In this document: piece after piece, positions 10,453 through 21,774 of the stretch
How positions within the stretch are numbered: the stretch's first letter is position 1
How the letters are laid out: each line of letters begins with the position of its first letter
DNA from: Prorocentrum cordatum
Lineage: Eukaryota; Sar; Dinophyceae; Prorocentrales; Prorocentraceae
Assembly: GCA_963575745.1 (NCBI GenBank)
Contig: CAUYUJ010018305.1
Location: 300,586 to 364,585 of the forward strand
DNA length: 64,000 bases
Reading direction: 5' to 3'
Notes under the pieces: generated by a model
The model's input: the letters and a program-made list of their open reading frames with translations, nothing else
Told to the model about the DNA's origin: nothing
Database searches by the model: none
Position numbers and translations under genes: made by a program

Positions 10453-10572
10453 CGGTCCCCTGTCCGTCCCTCTTGGGGTCGGGTCGACGGTCCGCGGCCG
10501 CCCCGCCGATCAGCGCTGCCGCTGGCCAGGCCGACGGTCCGCGGCCGCCCCGCCGCTTGCCGGGGCCCGGCC

Positions 10573-10697
10573 TGCAGGGAAGAAAGGTATACCCCCCAAA
10601 TGGGGTTCGATCGAAGACGAAGATGGCGGGTATCGAGGGTTTGGGAAATACGCGTTATCGGACACTCGAGCAGAAAAGGGCGAGCAGTCTTAAACTG
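10573..10697 (+). repeat. D tail of a C/D element
   Basis: Contains CCCCCCAAATGGGG (hairpin), TTCGATCGAAGACGAAGATG, GGCGGGTATCGAGGGTTTGG and GAGCAGTCTTAAACTGATT, then a TTG array. It corresponds to the tails at 2860-2978, 19130-19254 and 20193-20318. Confidence 0.85.
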
Positions 10698-10810
<113 letters not shown>

Positions 10811-11235
10811 GGTGGTTGTGGTTTCCATACTGGTTTTCATATTGGAGAGGCCTCACAGCCAGCTCCGCCGACCGGGTAGGGGGATCAGAGGCCCCGGGAA
10901 GGCCGCGTGCTCGGCTTCTGGGGGGCGCTCTGGGCCCCCCTTAGGGCCGTCAGCCCGCGTGCCCGAGACTCGGCGATCGACGTGCGATCCATACCTCTGC
11001 GCCTGCCCCCCCCCGTCTGGGCACCGGGGGCAATAGGGCACATATTACAAAACGTGGCTCCTGAGGTCAGATTTTCGTCCATGCCGCCGCTCGGGCCCCT
11101 CGTGGGGCCCAGGCGTGAGCAGGGGCACGGACAGAGTATCGATCGTCTAGAAGCAGCCACGGCTGGCGAATGTCGGGGCCCGCCCTCCTGCTCCTCGGAG
11201 GGAGGGGCGGGGGGGGGGCAGCAGGGAGGAGCAGC
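10811..11235. other. GC-rich segment, unassigned
   Basis: A + frame from 10907 runs 177 codons and enters the following GGA/GGAGTC array (Glu/Ser repeats). The first ~110 residues are not low complexity, but they match no family I know and lack splice evidence. Confidence 0.3.
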
Positions 11236-11950
11236 GGCGGCGGAGGAGGAGGAGGAGGAGTCGGAGTCGGAGTCGGAGTCGGAGTCGGAGTCTGAGTCGG
11301 AGTCGGAGTTGGAGTCGGAGTCGGAGTCGGAGTCGGAGTCGGAGTCGGAGTCGGAGTCGGAGGAGGAGGAGGAGGAGGAGGAGGAGGAGGAGGAGGAGGA
11401 GGAGAGAGAGAGAGGAGGAGGAGGAGGAGGAGGGGAGTAGAGGGAGGAGGGGGAGGGGAGGGGGAGGGGGAGGGATGGAGGAGGAGGAGGAGGTGGAGTA
11501 GGAGGAGAGAGGAGGGAGGAGGGAGGAGGAAGGAGAGGAGGAGGAGGAGGATGAGGATAGGAGGAGTCGGAGGAGGAGGCGGAGTCCCGGAGTCGGAGTC
11601 GGAGTCGGACGGAATCGGAGAGGAGAGGAGGAGGAGGAGGAGAGGAGGAGTAGGAGGAGAGAAAGGAGGAGGAGGGGGAGGGGGAGGAGGGGGGGGAGGA
11701 GGTGGAGGAGGAGGGAGGAGGAGGAGAGGAGGAGTGAGGAGGAGGAGGGAGGAGGAGGAGGAGGAGGAGGAGGAGGAGGAGGAGGCGGAGGCGGGGAGGA
11801 GGAGGAGGAGGAGGTGAGGAGAGGAGGAGGAGAAGGAGGTAGGAGGGGAGGAGAGAGGAGGGGAGGAGGAGGAGGAGGAGGAGGAGGAGGAGGAGGAGGA
11901 GGAGGAGGAGGAGAAGGGGAGGAGCAGGGGGGGTCGGAGGAGGAGGGATA
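11236..11950 (+). repeat. GGA and GGAGTC arrays
   Basis: A pure GGAGTC block (11257-11360) lies between GGA-rich blocks that degrade into GGAGGGA and GGAGTA variants. Long frames on both strands (Glu/Ser, Pro/Ser/Leu) are artefacts. Confidence 0.95.
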
Positions 11951-12107
11951 GGAGGATGAGGACGATGAGAACGAGGTGGAGGTGGAAGTCGAGGTTGGCA
12001 GAGCGGCCGCTCACCCGAGGCCATGCCTGTGATGACCCTCGCGCGCTTCCAGTTTCTGGAGGCCCCCAGCAGTGTGGGGAGACGCTTCGCCGCCACCGCC
12101 GCATGCG

Positions 12108-12432
12108 GGCGTCTCTCTCTCTCTCTCTCGCTCTTGCCTCTCCCCCTCCTCCCTCTCTCTCTCATTCTTCGTTTGTTACTCTCCCTGTCTCTAGCTCTGT
12201 TTCTTTATTTGTCTCTTTATCTGTTATGATATGCATGATATATATATATATATATAGGTGTATATATATATGTATCCCATCCCCTACGTTTTTTTCTTTC
12301 TTTCTCTCTCTCTCTCTCTCTTTATCTCTCAGTCTCTCCCCTTATCGCTGATTCACACCTTCTTTTCCCACACACCTTATTTTGTTGTTGTTGTTGTGGT
12401 TGTTGTTGTTATAGTTGTGGTTGTGGTTGTGG

Positions 12433-12470
<38 letters not shown>

Positions 12471-12498
12471 GGTGTTGTGGTTGTTGTGGTTTTTGTGG

Positions 12499-12530
<32 letters not shown>

Positions 12531-12870
12531 GATGATGTTGTTGTTGTTGTTGTTGTTGTGTTTTTGTTGTTGTCACCTTTTAAACCATAATGACATTCAT
12601 CGGTGTATGTGTATGTATATACATATATATATATATATATAGGTGGGTTGTTTCTCTCTCTCTCTCTCGCTCCCCTTTCTCTCTCTGTCTCTGTCTCTGT
12701 GTGCTCCGCCTTCTCTATGTTACCCTCTCTCAACCCCTGTGTGTGTGTTAACTCTTTCTGAAGAGTTTAATTGTTTTTTTGCATATTTCTCTCTCTCTCT
12801 CTGCCTCTCCCTCTCTCTCTGTCTCTCCCCCCCCTCTTTCTGTGCTCATTCGCCCCTCGCTCCTGCAGGC
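12108..12870 (+). repeat. Compound CT / TA / TTG / CT microsatellites
   Basis: CT tract (12112-12230), TA tract (12239-12272), CT tract, TTG array (12380-12575), TA tract (12612-12642), CT tracts (12652-12690 and 12787-12840). The TATATATAGGTG and CT-tract pair occurs twice, which suggests an internal duplication. The pyrimidine tract ends in TCCTGCAG at 12868, which could be a splice acceptor. Confidence 0.9.
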
Positions 12871-13085
12871 TGCGCCGTCCACCGCCGCCTCCGCCGCCGT
12901 CGCCGTCTCTCCGCAGCCTTCTCAGCACGAGTTCCTGGGCAGCCCCCGAGTCGTTTTCTGACAGCCCCGGGGGCCTGGCGTGGGCACCGGGAGGCCGAAC
13001 GCGCGACGAAACGCCGTCCGTCGTGATTCCGCGATTGGCGCAAAAAAGAGCCCACCAAGCGGAGGAAGCCGCGCCCATGCGTTGA
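12869..13085 (+). CDS. Possible exon after a strong pyrimidine-tract acceptor
   Basis: The segment follows a long CT tract ending in CTCCTGCAG. One frame stays open to 13085 (contains LLSTSSWAAPESFSDSPGG and VVIPRLAQKRAHQAEEA). Two other frames stop earlier. No domain is recognised and the downstream boundary is unknown, so this is weak. Confidence 0.2.
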
Positions 13086-13499
13086 GAACCCCCGCGTCCG
13101 CCGATTCCAGTGTTGAAAACGGATGTGCCTGCGGGTTTGAGGTCTGAGCGTTGATTATGCCGATGATTGCACGGGCGTTGATTATGCCGATGATTGCACT
13201 TCTACGTTCTACATAGACAGCGACGGCAACATTGAAATGTGGGGCCTGGGGGTGGCCCCGTCGACTCAACATGTTTGGATCGGTGTTTTTTGCGCCAACA
13301 GCGGCTCCTCCGACGCGAGGGGGTCCAGGTTGTCTTCCCTCCATAGCCTCAGCGGCTCGAGCGAGCGGACCCTGCGCGCGCTGGGTGGAGCTGTTGAGCA
13401 CGCCTGGACCTTTGGGCGGCCATGGGCTGCTGGCCAGACCTGCAGATCGCGGCGGCGCTGCTGCTCGCCGGGTGTGCGGCCGCGCCGTTCGCGCAGGCG

Positions 13500-13500
<1 letters not shown>
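13086..13500. other. Low-copy segment before the ACG array
   Basis: Contains a short duplication (GCGTTGATTATGCCGATGAT twice, about 13150-13200). An ATG at 13422 opens a frame whose first 25 residues look like a secretion signal (GCWPDLQIAAALLLAGCAA) and then runs into the ACG array as poly-Thr. Confidence 0.4.
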
Positions 13501-14279
<779 letters not shown>

Positions 14280-14708
14280 GCGGACGGCGGCCTGGCGCTC
14301 GGCGGGCTGCCGCCCGCTTGGCTCTGGGGCGCGGCCTGTGCGGCGTCCCTGGCCACGTGCCTCTGCGCGGCCCGCGCGTGGGGCTTCCAGCTGCTGTTCG
14401 TGTCCGTCTTGCTGCGGCTCCGCCGCCTGATTTGGTGGCCCTGCTGGCGGCTGCGGCGGAGGCCCTGGGAGGACCCGCGCGTCTTCGCGGACGGCAAGGT
14501 CCCGGCCCACGCGCCGCTGCGGTCCTACCCCGACGCGGCGCAGGCGAGGGCCCGCGGCGCCTCCCCGCGGGTGCGCGACCTGGGGAAGCGCTGCGCATGG
14601 CAGTTCAAGCTCTTCCCCACCCCGGTGGCCGCGCAGGCCGCGGCGCAGGCGCCCAGTCCCCGCAGCCCGCGCGGTGGGGCCGCCCTGGACGAGAAGGGGT
14701 GGCATGCG
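14280..14708 (+). CDS. Beta-galactosidase (GH2, LacZ-type), N-terminal exon
   Basis: The last ~75 codons align in order with the start of bacterial LacZ: RPWEDPRVF corresponds to its WENP block, HAPLRSYPDAAQA to its HPPF..W..EEA block, and WQFKLFPTP to its WRFAWFPAP block. LacZ hydrolyses terminal beta-D-galactosides. Before this lie two hydrophobic stretches (WLWGAACAASLATCLC and FQLLFVSVLL), absent from bacterial LacZ, which suggest a signal anchor or membrane segment. The frame is closed by TGA at 14262, and TTGAG at 14275-14279 gives a phase-0 acceptor, so an upstream exon with the start codon is expected but not identified. The exon ends at 14708 in phase 0 with a GT donor that is also the start of a TIR repeat. 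The family assignment rests on motif order, not on a search. Confidence 0.72.
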
Positions 14709-14942
14709 GTAGCAAATCTTGGGAGCCTTGTGTGTGTGTGTGTCCTCGAAAGTCCGTGCTTGGAGTGCACCAGCGTGGGCCAGCGTACGAGAGTCGACGA
14801 GACATCGCAGATGTCGCGTCGATGGGCGTCGATTTGGCGTGGACTAGCGTCGATTCGCTTCGGTCCGTGCCAGTCAGCGTCGGTCAGCGTCGATTCGCCA
14901 GGGCCAGCCAGATGGCAGAGGAGGCCCCCATGAGTCACCGCC
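14708..14942 (+). mobile_element. Introner-like TIR element, family I-1, forming intron 1
   Basis: The left end reads GGTAGCAAATCTTGGGAG. The right end is its inverted counterpart (CCCCCATGAGTCACCGCC). The interior has repeated GTCGATTCGC words. A second copy, same ends and same interior words, is at 27961-28115. Here it separates two exons that are contiguous in LacZ proteins. The donor GT is part of the TIR. An AG at 14919-14920 restores the reading frame, while the TIR itself extends about 20 bases further. Confidence 0.75.
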
Positions 14943-15221
14943 GAAGGTGGGACGTGGTGCCAGTGCCGTCGAACTGGCAGATGCTGGGCTACAGCCCGCC
15001 CTGCTACACTAACATGATATTCCCGTTCACCGCCTGGCCCCTCCTGCGCATGCCCGCGGTGCCCCATCAGAACCCCACGGGCGTGTACCGCACGCGGTTC
15101 GACGTGCCCCCCGACTGGCTGGGCGCGGGGCGCCGCGTGCGCCTCGTGTTCCAGGCTGCGGGGCCCGCCGTCATGGCCTGGGTGGACGGCGAGCGGGTAG
15201 GCTACTCCCAGGACCAAGGGG
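14921..15221 (+). CDS. Beta-galactosidase (GH2), sugar-binding domain exon
   Basis: The clearest coding segment in the window. It encodes, in order, VPVPSNWQMLGY, YTNMIFPF, PHQNPTGVYRTRFDVP, W..GRRVRLVFQ, and WVDGERVGYSQD. These match block by block the conserved N-terminal jelly-roll domain of LacZ-type GH2 enzymes (PSNWQ, YTN..YP, ENPTGCY, VRLVFEG, W.NG..VGYSQD). In E. coli LacZ the ENPTG loop contributes to the galactose site. The chosen start follows the AG that keeps phase 0 with the previous exon; another AG at 14933-14934 would break the frame. The exon end is uncertain (about 15217-15230), because the expected next residues (SR, then EFDLT) do not follow in frame. Confidence 0.85.
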
Positions 15222-15590
15222 GGGGTGCCCTCCCCAGCGTGCGGGGTCTCCGCCCGGCTTGTCTCTCGAGCCTCTGGTTCCTCCCACTCCTTCTTCTTCT
15301 ACTTCTTCTTCTTCTTCTCTTCTCTTCTCTTCTCTTCTCTTCTCCTCCTTTTCCTCCTCCTCCTCCTTTCGGCGGCTCGGGCGAATGTGCTCGCTGTACG
15401 TCACGGCGGCCTCAGGCGTGTAATGTTGGGAGGTGCTGTCTTGGACTGAGTCCTCCTTCGAGCTTCGAGCTGTTGGTTACGTGGTCGTTCAGACGCAGCC
15501 ATCACCCCTCAGGGTCGGTCGACCCAGGGGGGAACAAAGTGATACTCTGTAGGGTAAACAGGAGGGAGAGCGACAAGCAGACCCCCCCCC
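15222..15590. other. Intronic DNA with pyrimidine tract; possible micro-exon remnant
   Basis: A TTCTTC/CTTCTC tract (15288-15368) is followed by an in-order RANVLAVR reading (about 15381-15404), resembling the NVLAVRV block that follows the GH2 N-terminal domain after some 25 residues. It ends at a GTACGT donor-like site, but no AG acceptor precedes it. The rest of the interval holds nothing I can support. Confidence 0.3.
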
Positions 15591-15626
15591 AAGGGGCGGG
15601 GTAGCGAAGTCCCCTAGCATCCTGGG

Positions 15627-15697
15627 GAGGAGGAGGAGGAGGAGGAGGAGGAGGAGGAGGAGGAGGAGGAGGAGGAGGAGGAGGAGGAGGAGGAGGA
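15627..15697 (+). repeat. GGA array
   Basis: About 70 bp of pure GGA. Confidence 0.95.
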
Positions 15698-16088
15698 AGG
15701 GCAGGCACCTGGTAATGACCGATGAAGAGGAGAAGAGTGGGATAAGCGGCAGTTGGCGGCAATGGGTCGTCGGGGACAGTTGGAGAGTGGAGAGGCTTGG
15801 CGGCGGCTCGCGGGCGGCGCAATGGTGACGCGTGCGGCCAGGCCACACGCGTCAAGTGGAACGGGACACAGGCCTCCCCTCCCACTCCGAGGAACCCCAC
15901 AGCACTGGCCACGGTCCCGCCAAGGGAAACCTCACCCGCCGAGGCAGGCGCAGGGCTCCCGAGGCAGGGATTGGTGGTAGCACCTTCTGCGGCGGCGGCG
16001 GCCGTACAACCCAGAGGCTGTCGTGCCAGCGGCTGCCCTGGGGCAAGCCAGGCCAACCACCGGCAAGGTGCCCTACTGCCCCCCCAGT
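15698..16088. other. GC-rich low-copy segment, no gene supported
   Basis: Frames are open on both strands but rich in Arg/Pro/Gly. No LacZ block is seen here, although this lies within the gene's expected span. Confidence 0.4.
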
Positions 16089-16400
<312 letters not shown>

Positions 16401-16500
16401 NNNNNNNNNNNNNNNNNNNNNNNNNNNNNNNNNNNNNNNNNNNNNNNNNNNNNNNNNNNNNNNNNNNNNNNNNNNNNNNNNNNNNNNNNNNNNNNNNNNN
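16401..16500. other. Assembly gap of exactly 100 N
   Basis: One hundred Ns between a TAG array and a GGA array. Exactly 100 N commonly marks a gap of unknown length, so the true distance may be far larger. Confidence 0.99.
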
Positions 16501-16640
16501 AGGAGGAGGAGGAGGAGGAGGAGCAGGAGAAAAATGAGGAGGAGGAGGAGGAGGAGGAGGAGGAGCAGGAGAAAGAGGACGAGCAGGAGGAGCACGAGGA
16601 CGAGCAGGAGGAGGAGGAGGAGGACGAGCAGGAGGGGAGG
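16501..16640 (+). repeat. GGA array with GAC/GCA interruptions
   Basis: Continues from the gap with GGA units and scattered AGCAGGAG and GACGAGC variants. Confidence 0.9.
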
Positions 16641-16689
16641 GCGGCCGGCTGTCCCGGCCGGCTCCTACACATGGCTGTTAGGTTGCTTT

Positions 16690-17245
16690 GCCGGGATAAG
16701 CCAACAGTCACACACTTCGTGCTCTTCGACCTCCCAGAACTCCATTCCCGGGCCACATTCTGAATGCCCGGAGCCAACTGTAGGCCACTTCGTGCTCTTC
16801 GACTTCCCAGAACTCCATTCCCGGGCCACATTTTGAATGCCCGGAGCCAACTGTAGGCCACTTCGTGGTCTTCGAGTCCCAGAACTCCATTCCCGGGCCA
16901 CATTTTCGAATGTGCTCTTCGGAACTCCATTCCCGGGCCACATTTTGATGCCCGGAGCCAACTGTAGGCCACTTCGTGCTCTTCGAGTTCCCAGAACTCC
17001 ATTCCCGGGCCACATTTTGAATGCCCGGAGCCAACTGTAGGCCACTTCGTGCTCTTCGAGTTCCCAGAACTCCATTCCCGGGCCACATTTTGAATGCCCG
17101 GAGCCAACTCTAGGCCACTTCGTGCTCTTCGAGTTCCCAGAACTCCATTCCCGGGCCACATTTTGAATGCCCGTAGCCAACTGTAGGCAACTTCGTGCTC
17201 TTCGACTTCCCAGAACTCCCTTTCCTGGGCCACATTTTGAATGCT
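16690..17245. repeat. 73-bp tandem repeat
   Basis: About seven to eight units starting TGAATGCCCGGAGCCAACTG; starts at 16761 and 16834 are exactly 73 apart. One unit is truncated (16905-16940). The - strand frame is open because the units drift slowly (repeating CGPGMEFWELEEHEVAYSWL). It is a satellite-like array, not a supported gene. Confidence 0.9.
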
Positions 17246-17585
17246 GAGGCAGGCTGATGCTGCGGTCGAGGCAGGCTGGGGCTGAGGCAGGCTGAGGCTG
17301 AGGCCGAGGCTGAAGGCAGACTGAGGCTGAGGCTGAAGCAGACTGAGGCCGAGGCTGAGGCAGGCTGAGGCTGAGGCTGAGGCAGGCTGATGCTGAGGCA
17401 GGCTGAGGCTGAGGCTGAGGCTGATGCAGGCTGAGGCTGAGGCAGGCTGAGGCTGGCCGAGGCTGAAGGCAGACTGAGGCTGAGGCTGAGGCTGAGGCTG
17501 AGGCTGAGGCTGAGGCTGAGGCTGAGGCTGTGACTGCGACTGCCGTTGCCGCTGCGACTGTCATCGCGAATGCGACTACGACTGC
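17246..17585. repeat. GCTGAG hexamer array
   Basis: GCTGAG and GAGGCAGGCTGA units, becoming GACTGC-type at the end. Ala/Ser reading on the - strand is an artefact. Confidence 0.9.
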
Positions 17586-17654
17586 GAGAACAGCAGAATT
17601 CTACAACTGGATTTTCATCTGAATCTTAAGGGGAATGCTTTCAGATATGCTTCT

Positions 17655-17755
17655 ACATATCGCTGTTAGGTTGCTTTGCCGGGATATTTTTTTTGTTGGT
17701 GCATGCTTTTTTCGTCCAAAATCCGCCTGTAGGAGGACATGCCCGACCTAAGCTT
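17655..17755 (+). mobile_element. Family I-2 TIR element, right half
   Basis: CCAAAATCCGCCTGTAGGAG and ATGCCCGACCTAA match the right ends of the elements at 26801-26956 and 27138-27296. The matching left end is not visible; upstream is GCTGTTAGGTTGCTTTGCCG, which also occurs at 16676. It ends with an acceptor-like GCTTTAG at 17758. Confidence 0.55.
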
Positions 17756-17989
17756 TAGGCCAGCGGGCGGGGCCCAGGTTCTCCCGGCTGGGGTGGGGAG
17801 GGCCTTCTGGTGCAGCACCGTTCCTCGAAGGTCCGCGCGGATCTTTTGGATCTGCGCCGGACTTCCTGCGGCGGCACCTCCAGCGCCGCCCCTGGCGCGC
17901 TCTGCAAGCCATGGCGGGGGGCCCCGTGCCGATTCAAGACAGCCGCGCGGGCCTTCGAGAGGTCGTGCTCCTGCCGCCGGTTTGTTGTC
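17756..17989. other. GC-rich exon-sized segment, unassigned
   Basis: Directly after the I-2 right end. All three + frames are open for most of it (one contains PWRALQAMAGGPVPIQDSRA). None matches a LacZ block I know. Confidence 0.25.
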
Positions 17990-19254
17990 GAAGTCTCATT
18001 CCTGAAGAATAAGTAGTGTTGATCCCCCCTCACGGGTGCATATTGTTTTGTCTTAATCAAAGTATGCCCCTCGACGCTTGCACCGTGTTTTTTGACAGGG
18101 GAAGTCTCGATGCTCAAACTGGGCCCCTGGCCCCCCGGATTGCAACAAAAACGGCTCCCGCCTGAGACTTCCTCCGAATTTACTCAGGACCCCCGCCCCT
18201 GAGACTTCCTCACAATTTCATTTACTCAGGATCGGTGCTCCCGCCTGTGACTTCCTCGCAATTTAGTCAGGACCCCCGCTCCCATCCGAGACTTCCTCAC
18301 AATTTACTCAGGAACAGCGCTCCCGCTTGAGACTTCCTCGCAATTGAATCAAGACTTCCTCGCAATTTAAGCAAGACCCCCGCTCCCGCCAGAGAACCCT
18401 TCACATGTTATTCAGGAATTGCGCTCTCGCCTGTGACTTCCATGCAATTTATTCAGAAATCGCGCTTTCGACGCTCAAGAAACACGCTGCGCCACGGACG
18501 CCGTTACAATTTAGTCAGTAATCGCGCTCTCGCCATACTCAGACATCCCGCTTGAATGTCCCACCCGCCCGACCCGCCCGTCAGGGGATCGCCCGCCCGT
18601 CGTGGGCTCCCGCCCGAGACTTCCTTCAGGAACGGCGCTTTCGCCTAGGACTTCCTCGAACGTTCACGCTCTTACCTTCCTGCTCCTCCTCCCTCTCCCT
18701 CCTCCCTCCTCCTCCTCTTTCTCTCTCCCTCCTCTCTTCCCTCATCCTTATGCCTCTCTGCCCTATCCCCTCTCCCTCCTCTCCCTCCTCCCTTCTCCCT
18801 CCCCTCTCCTGCCTCCTCCCTCCCTCTTTCTTTCTTTCTTTCTCCCTCTCTCTCTCTCTCCCCTCTCTCTCTCTTTCTCTACCTCTTTTTTTTTTTTCTC
18901 TTTTTCTTTCCTCTCTCTCTGGCCTCTAATCAACCGCCCCCCTCTTCGCTCCTTCTCTCCTGGCGTTTTCCCTCTTCCTTCGTCCCTCCCCCTCCCTTCC
19001 TCCCACTCTCCCTCGTTCTCCCCCTCCTCTTTTTGCAGGGCCCACACCAATTCCAATGGCGGGCACATGTACGCCCACGAAGGATTGTCCGCCCGTTCAG
19101 GTTTGCCCGCCTGTCTAAGCCCGCCGCCCCCCGCAAAGAGAAATAATCCCCCAAAGGGGGTGTGATCGAAGACAAAAAGGGCGGGTATCGAGGGTGTGGG
19201 GAACTCGTTTCGAAAGACACGCGGGCAAGTAAGAGCGAGCAGTATTATAATGAC
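17990..19254 (+). repeat. C/D element, full copy
   Basis: Head GAAGTCTCATTCCTGAAGAA after a TTGTTG remnant, CACCGTGTTTTTTGAC block, a dozen units near 41 bp (GAGACTTCCTCACAATTTAC..TCAGGA), a CT-rich tract (18660-19035), then the D tail (19130-19254) with CCCCCAAAGGGGG and GGCGGGTATCGAGGG. Ends in a TAG array. A TTTTTGCAG at 19038 after the CT tract could be an acceptor, but the following frame is short. Confidence 0.85.
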
Positions 19255-19509
<255 letters not shown>

Positions 19510-20318
19510 GAATTTTCATTTCTGAATAATTTTTATTGTTGATCACCCCCGTCCGGTGCACGTTTTTTCGATTGAAGTGCCCTTCCCGGGGCTCGCACCC
19601 TGTTTTTTTATCAGGGAAAGTCTTGAGGTTCGAGCTGTGTTGTTGGCCCCCGGTTTGCAACAACAGCGGCTCCCGCCTGATACTTCCTCACAATTTATTG
19701 AAGAATCGCGCTCTCGCTTCGGACTTCCTTGCAATGTACCACTGGATCGCGGCTCCCGCTGGATACTTCTTCACAATTTATTGAAGAATCGCGCTCTCCC
19801 TTGGGGCTTCCGCGCTCCTCCCGACACGGCTGCAATTCTCACTATCCTTCCGCCCCGCTCTCCCAACATCCCGCTTCTTTTCAGGGTTCCACGAAATGTG
19901 TTTCTGACACGAGTTCGCAGCTGTGCGTCCCCCCGTAGGGGTATCCACGATCTGTTCTGTCAAGGGGGTAGTACGTGGCGCTGATGCTGGCGCGACCCAT
20001 GGCGAAACTTATTGTGAATCTGTGTTGGCGTGGCTGGCGCAAGCCATGGCGCAAGCTGAATCGCCACTCGCAGCGCAAATCATCGTCCTCCCTCCTTCTT
20101 GCCCCTCCACTCCCTTCCTCCGATCCCTTCGTCCTCGCTCCCCCCCGTTATTTGTTACCCTTCGTTTCAAGTGCTTCGCCAACCGCGCGTGGCAGGGAAT
20201 GAATATACCCCCCGAAAAGGGGGTGCGATCGAAGACGAAGAAGGCGGGTATCCAGGGTTTGGGATATGCATATTGAATGACACGCGAGCAGGCAAGAGCG
20301 AACAGTCTTAAACTGATT
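19510..20318 (+). repeat. C/D element, full copy
   Basis: Head GAATTTTCATTTCTGAATAA, CACCCTGTTTTTTTAT block, four units near 41 bp, a variable segment (19990-20190), then the D tail (20193-20318) with CCCCCCGAAAAGGGGG, GCGATCGAAGACGAAG and CAGTCTTAAACTGATT. A TTG/TTC array follows (20319-20424). Confidence 0.85.
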
Positions 20319-20529
20319 GTTGCTGTTGTTGTAGCTGCAGAAGTTGTTGTTTCTGATGTTGTTGTTGCTGCTGTTGTTGTTGTTGTTCTTCTTCTTCTTC
20401 TTCTTGTTGTTGTTGTTGTTGTTTTCTCCCAACCATCCTGTGGTGTTGGGTCCTCGTTTTGAAAAGACAGCGCCCCGCGTTCACTCCTTCCTTCCTTCCT
20501 CCCTCTGCCCCCTCCCTCCTCCCACTATC

Positions 20530-21735
20530 ACAGCACGCCCCTCACACGTTTCGTGGCCCCATAGGGAGCTCCACCGAGGGCCCCAGTGGCTGCGTTGGCA
20601 TGGCGGCGCCGCGCCAATTTCGGCACCCCCCTCACACGCTTCGTGGCCCCATAGGGAGCTCCACCGAGGGCCCCGGTGGCTGCGTTGGCATGGCGGCACC
20701 GCACCAATTTCGGCACACCCTTCACACGTTTCGTGGCCCCACAAGCTCCACCGAGGGCCCCAGTAGCTGCGTTGGCATGGCGGCACCGCACCCATTTCGG
20801 CACACCCCTCACACGCGTCGTGGCCCCATAGGGAGCTCCACCGAGGGCCCCAGTGGTTGCGTTGGCATGGCGGCACCGCACCCATTTCGGCACACCCCTC
20901 ACACGTTTCGTGGCCCCATAGGGAGCTCCACCGAGGGCCCCAGTGGCTGCGTTGGCATGGCGGCACCGCACCCATTTCGGCACACCCCTCACACGTTTCG
21001 TGGCCCCATAGGGAGCTCCACCGAGAGCCCCAGTGGCTGCGTTGGCATGGCGGCACCGCACCCATTTCGGCACACCCCTCACACGTTTCGTGGCCCCATA
21101 GGGACCGATGGCCAGGCAACCGCGCCATGTTCACACGTTCTGGGAGCTCCACCGAGGGCCCCAGTGGCTGCGTTGCATGGCGGCACCGCACCCATTTCGG
21201 CACACCCCTCACACGTTTCGTGGCCCCATAGGGAGCTCCACCGAGGGCCCAGTGGCATGGCGGCACCGCACCCATTTCGGCACACCCCTGTGCCCCATAG
21301 GGAGCTCCACCGTGGCCCAGTGGGGCGTTCCACCGAGGCCCCAGTGGCTGCGTTGGCATGGCGGCACCGCACCCATTTCGGCACACCCCTCACACGTTTC
21401 GTGGCCCCATAGGGAGCTCCACCGAGAGCCCCAGTGGCTGCGTTCGCATGGCGGCACCGCACCCATGTCGGCACATCCCTCACACGTTTCGTCGCCGAGG
21501 GCCCAGGACAGCGTTTCGTGGCCCCATAGGGAGCTCCACCGAAGGCCCCAGTGCTACCGCCCGCATGCGTCCCGTACGCCCAGGACAGCGTTTCGTGGCT
21601 CCATAGGGAACTCCACCAAAGGCCCCAGTGCTACCGCCCGCATGCGTCCCGTACGCCCAGGACAGCGTTTCGTGGCACGCCTTTCGTGGCCCCATAGGGA
21701 GCCCCACCGAAAGCGGCACCCACAAAGCGTTATTC
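20530..21735 (+). repeat. 90-bp tandem repeat
   Basis: About a dozen units containing CCATAGGGAGCTCCACCGAG and GGCACCGCACCCATTTCGGC. ATAGGGAGCT starts at 20561 and 20651, then 20828, 20918 and 21008, giving 90 bp with one 3-bp loss. The last units are rearranged. The period of 30 codons keeps a + frame open from 20459 to 21412. Coding is possible but unsupported. It shares the CGTGGCCCC word with the 21-bp array. Confidence 0.9.
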
Positions 21736-21774
21736 ACAATTGCATATGGTGGGGTCCTTCGCCAGGATAATTTT

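Noticed and set aside
10885-12165. 426-codon - strand Pro/Ser frame
   Set aside because: Complement of GGA/GGAGTC arrays.
16665-17564. 299- to 386-codon - strand frames with repeating CGPGMEFWELEEHE
   Set aside because: Derived from the 73-bp satellite. Units differ by indels that break phase elsewhere, and the frame merges into hexamer and TAG arrays.
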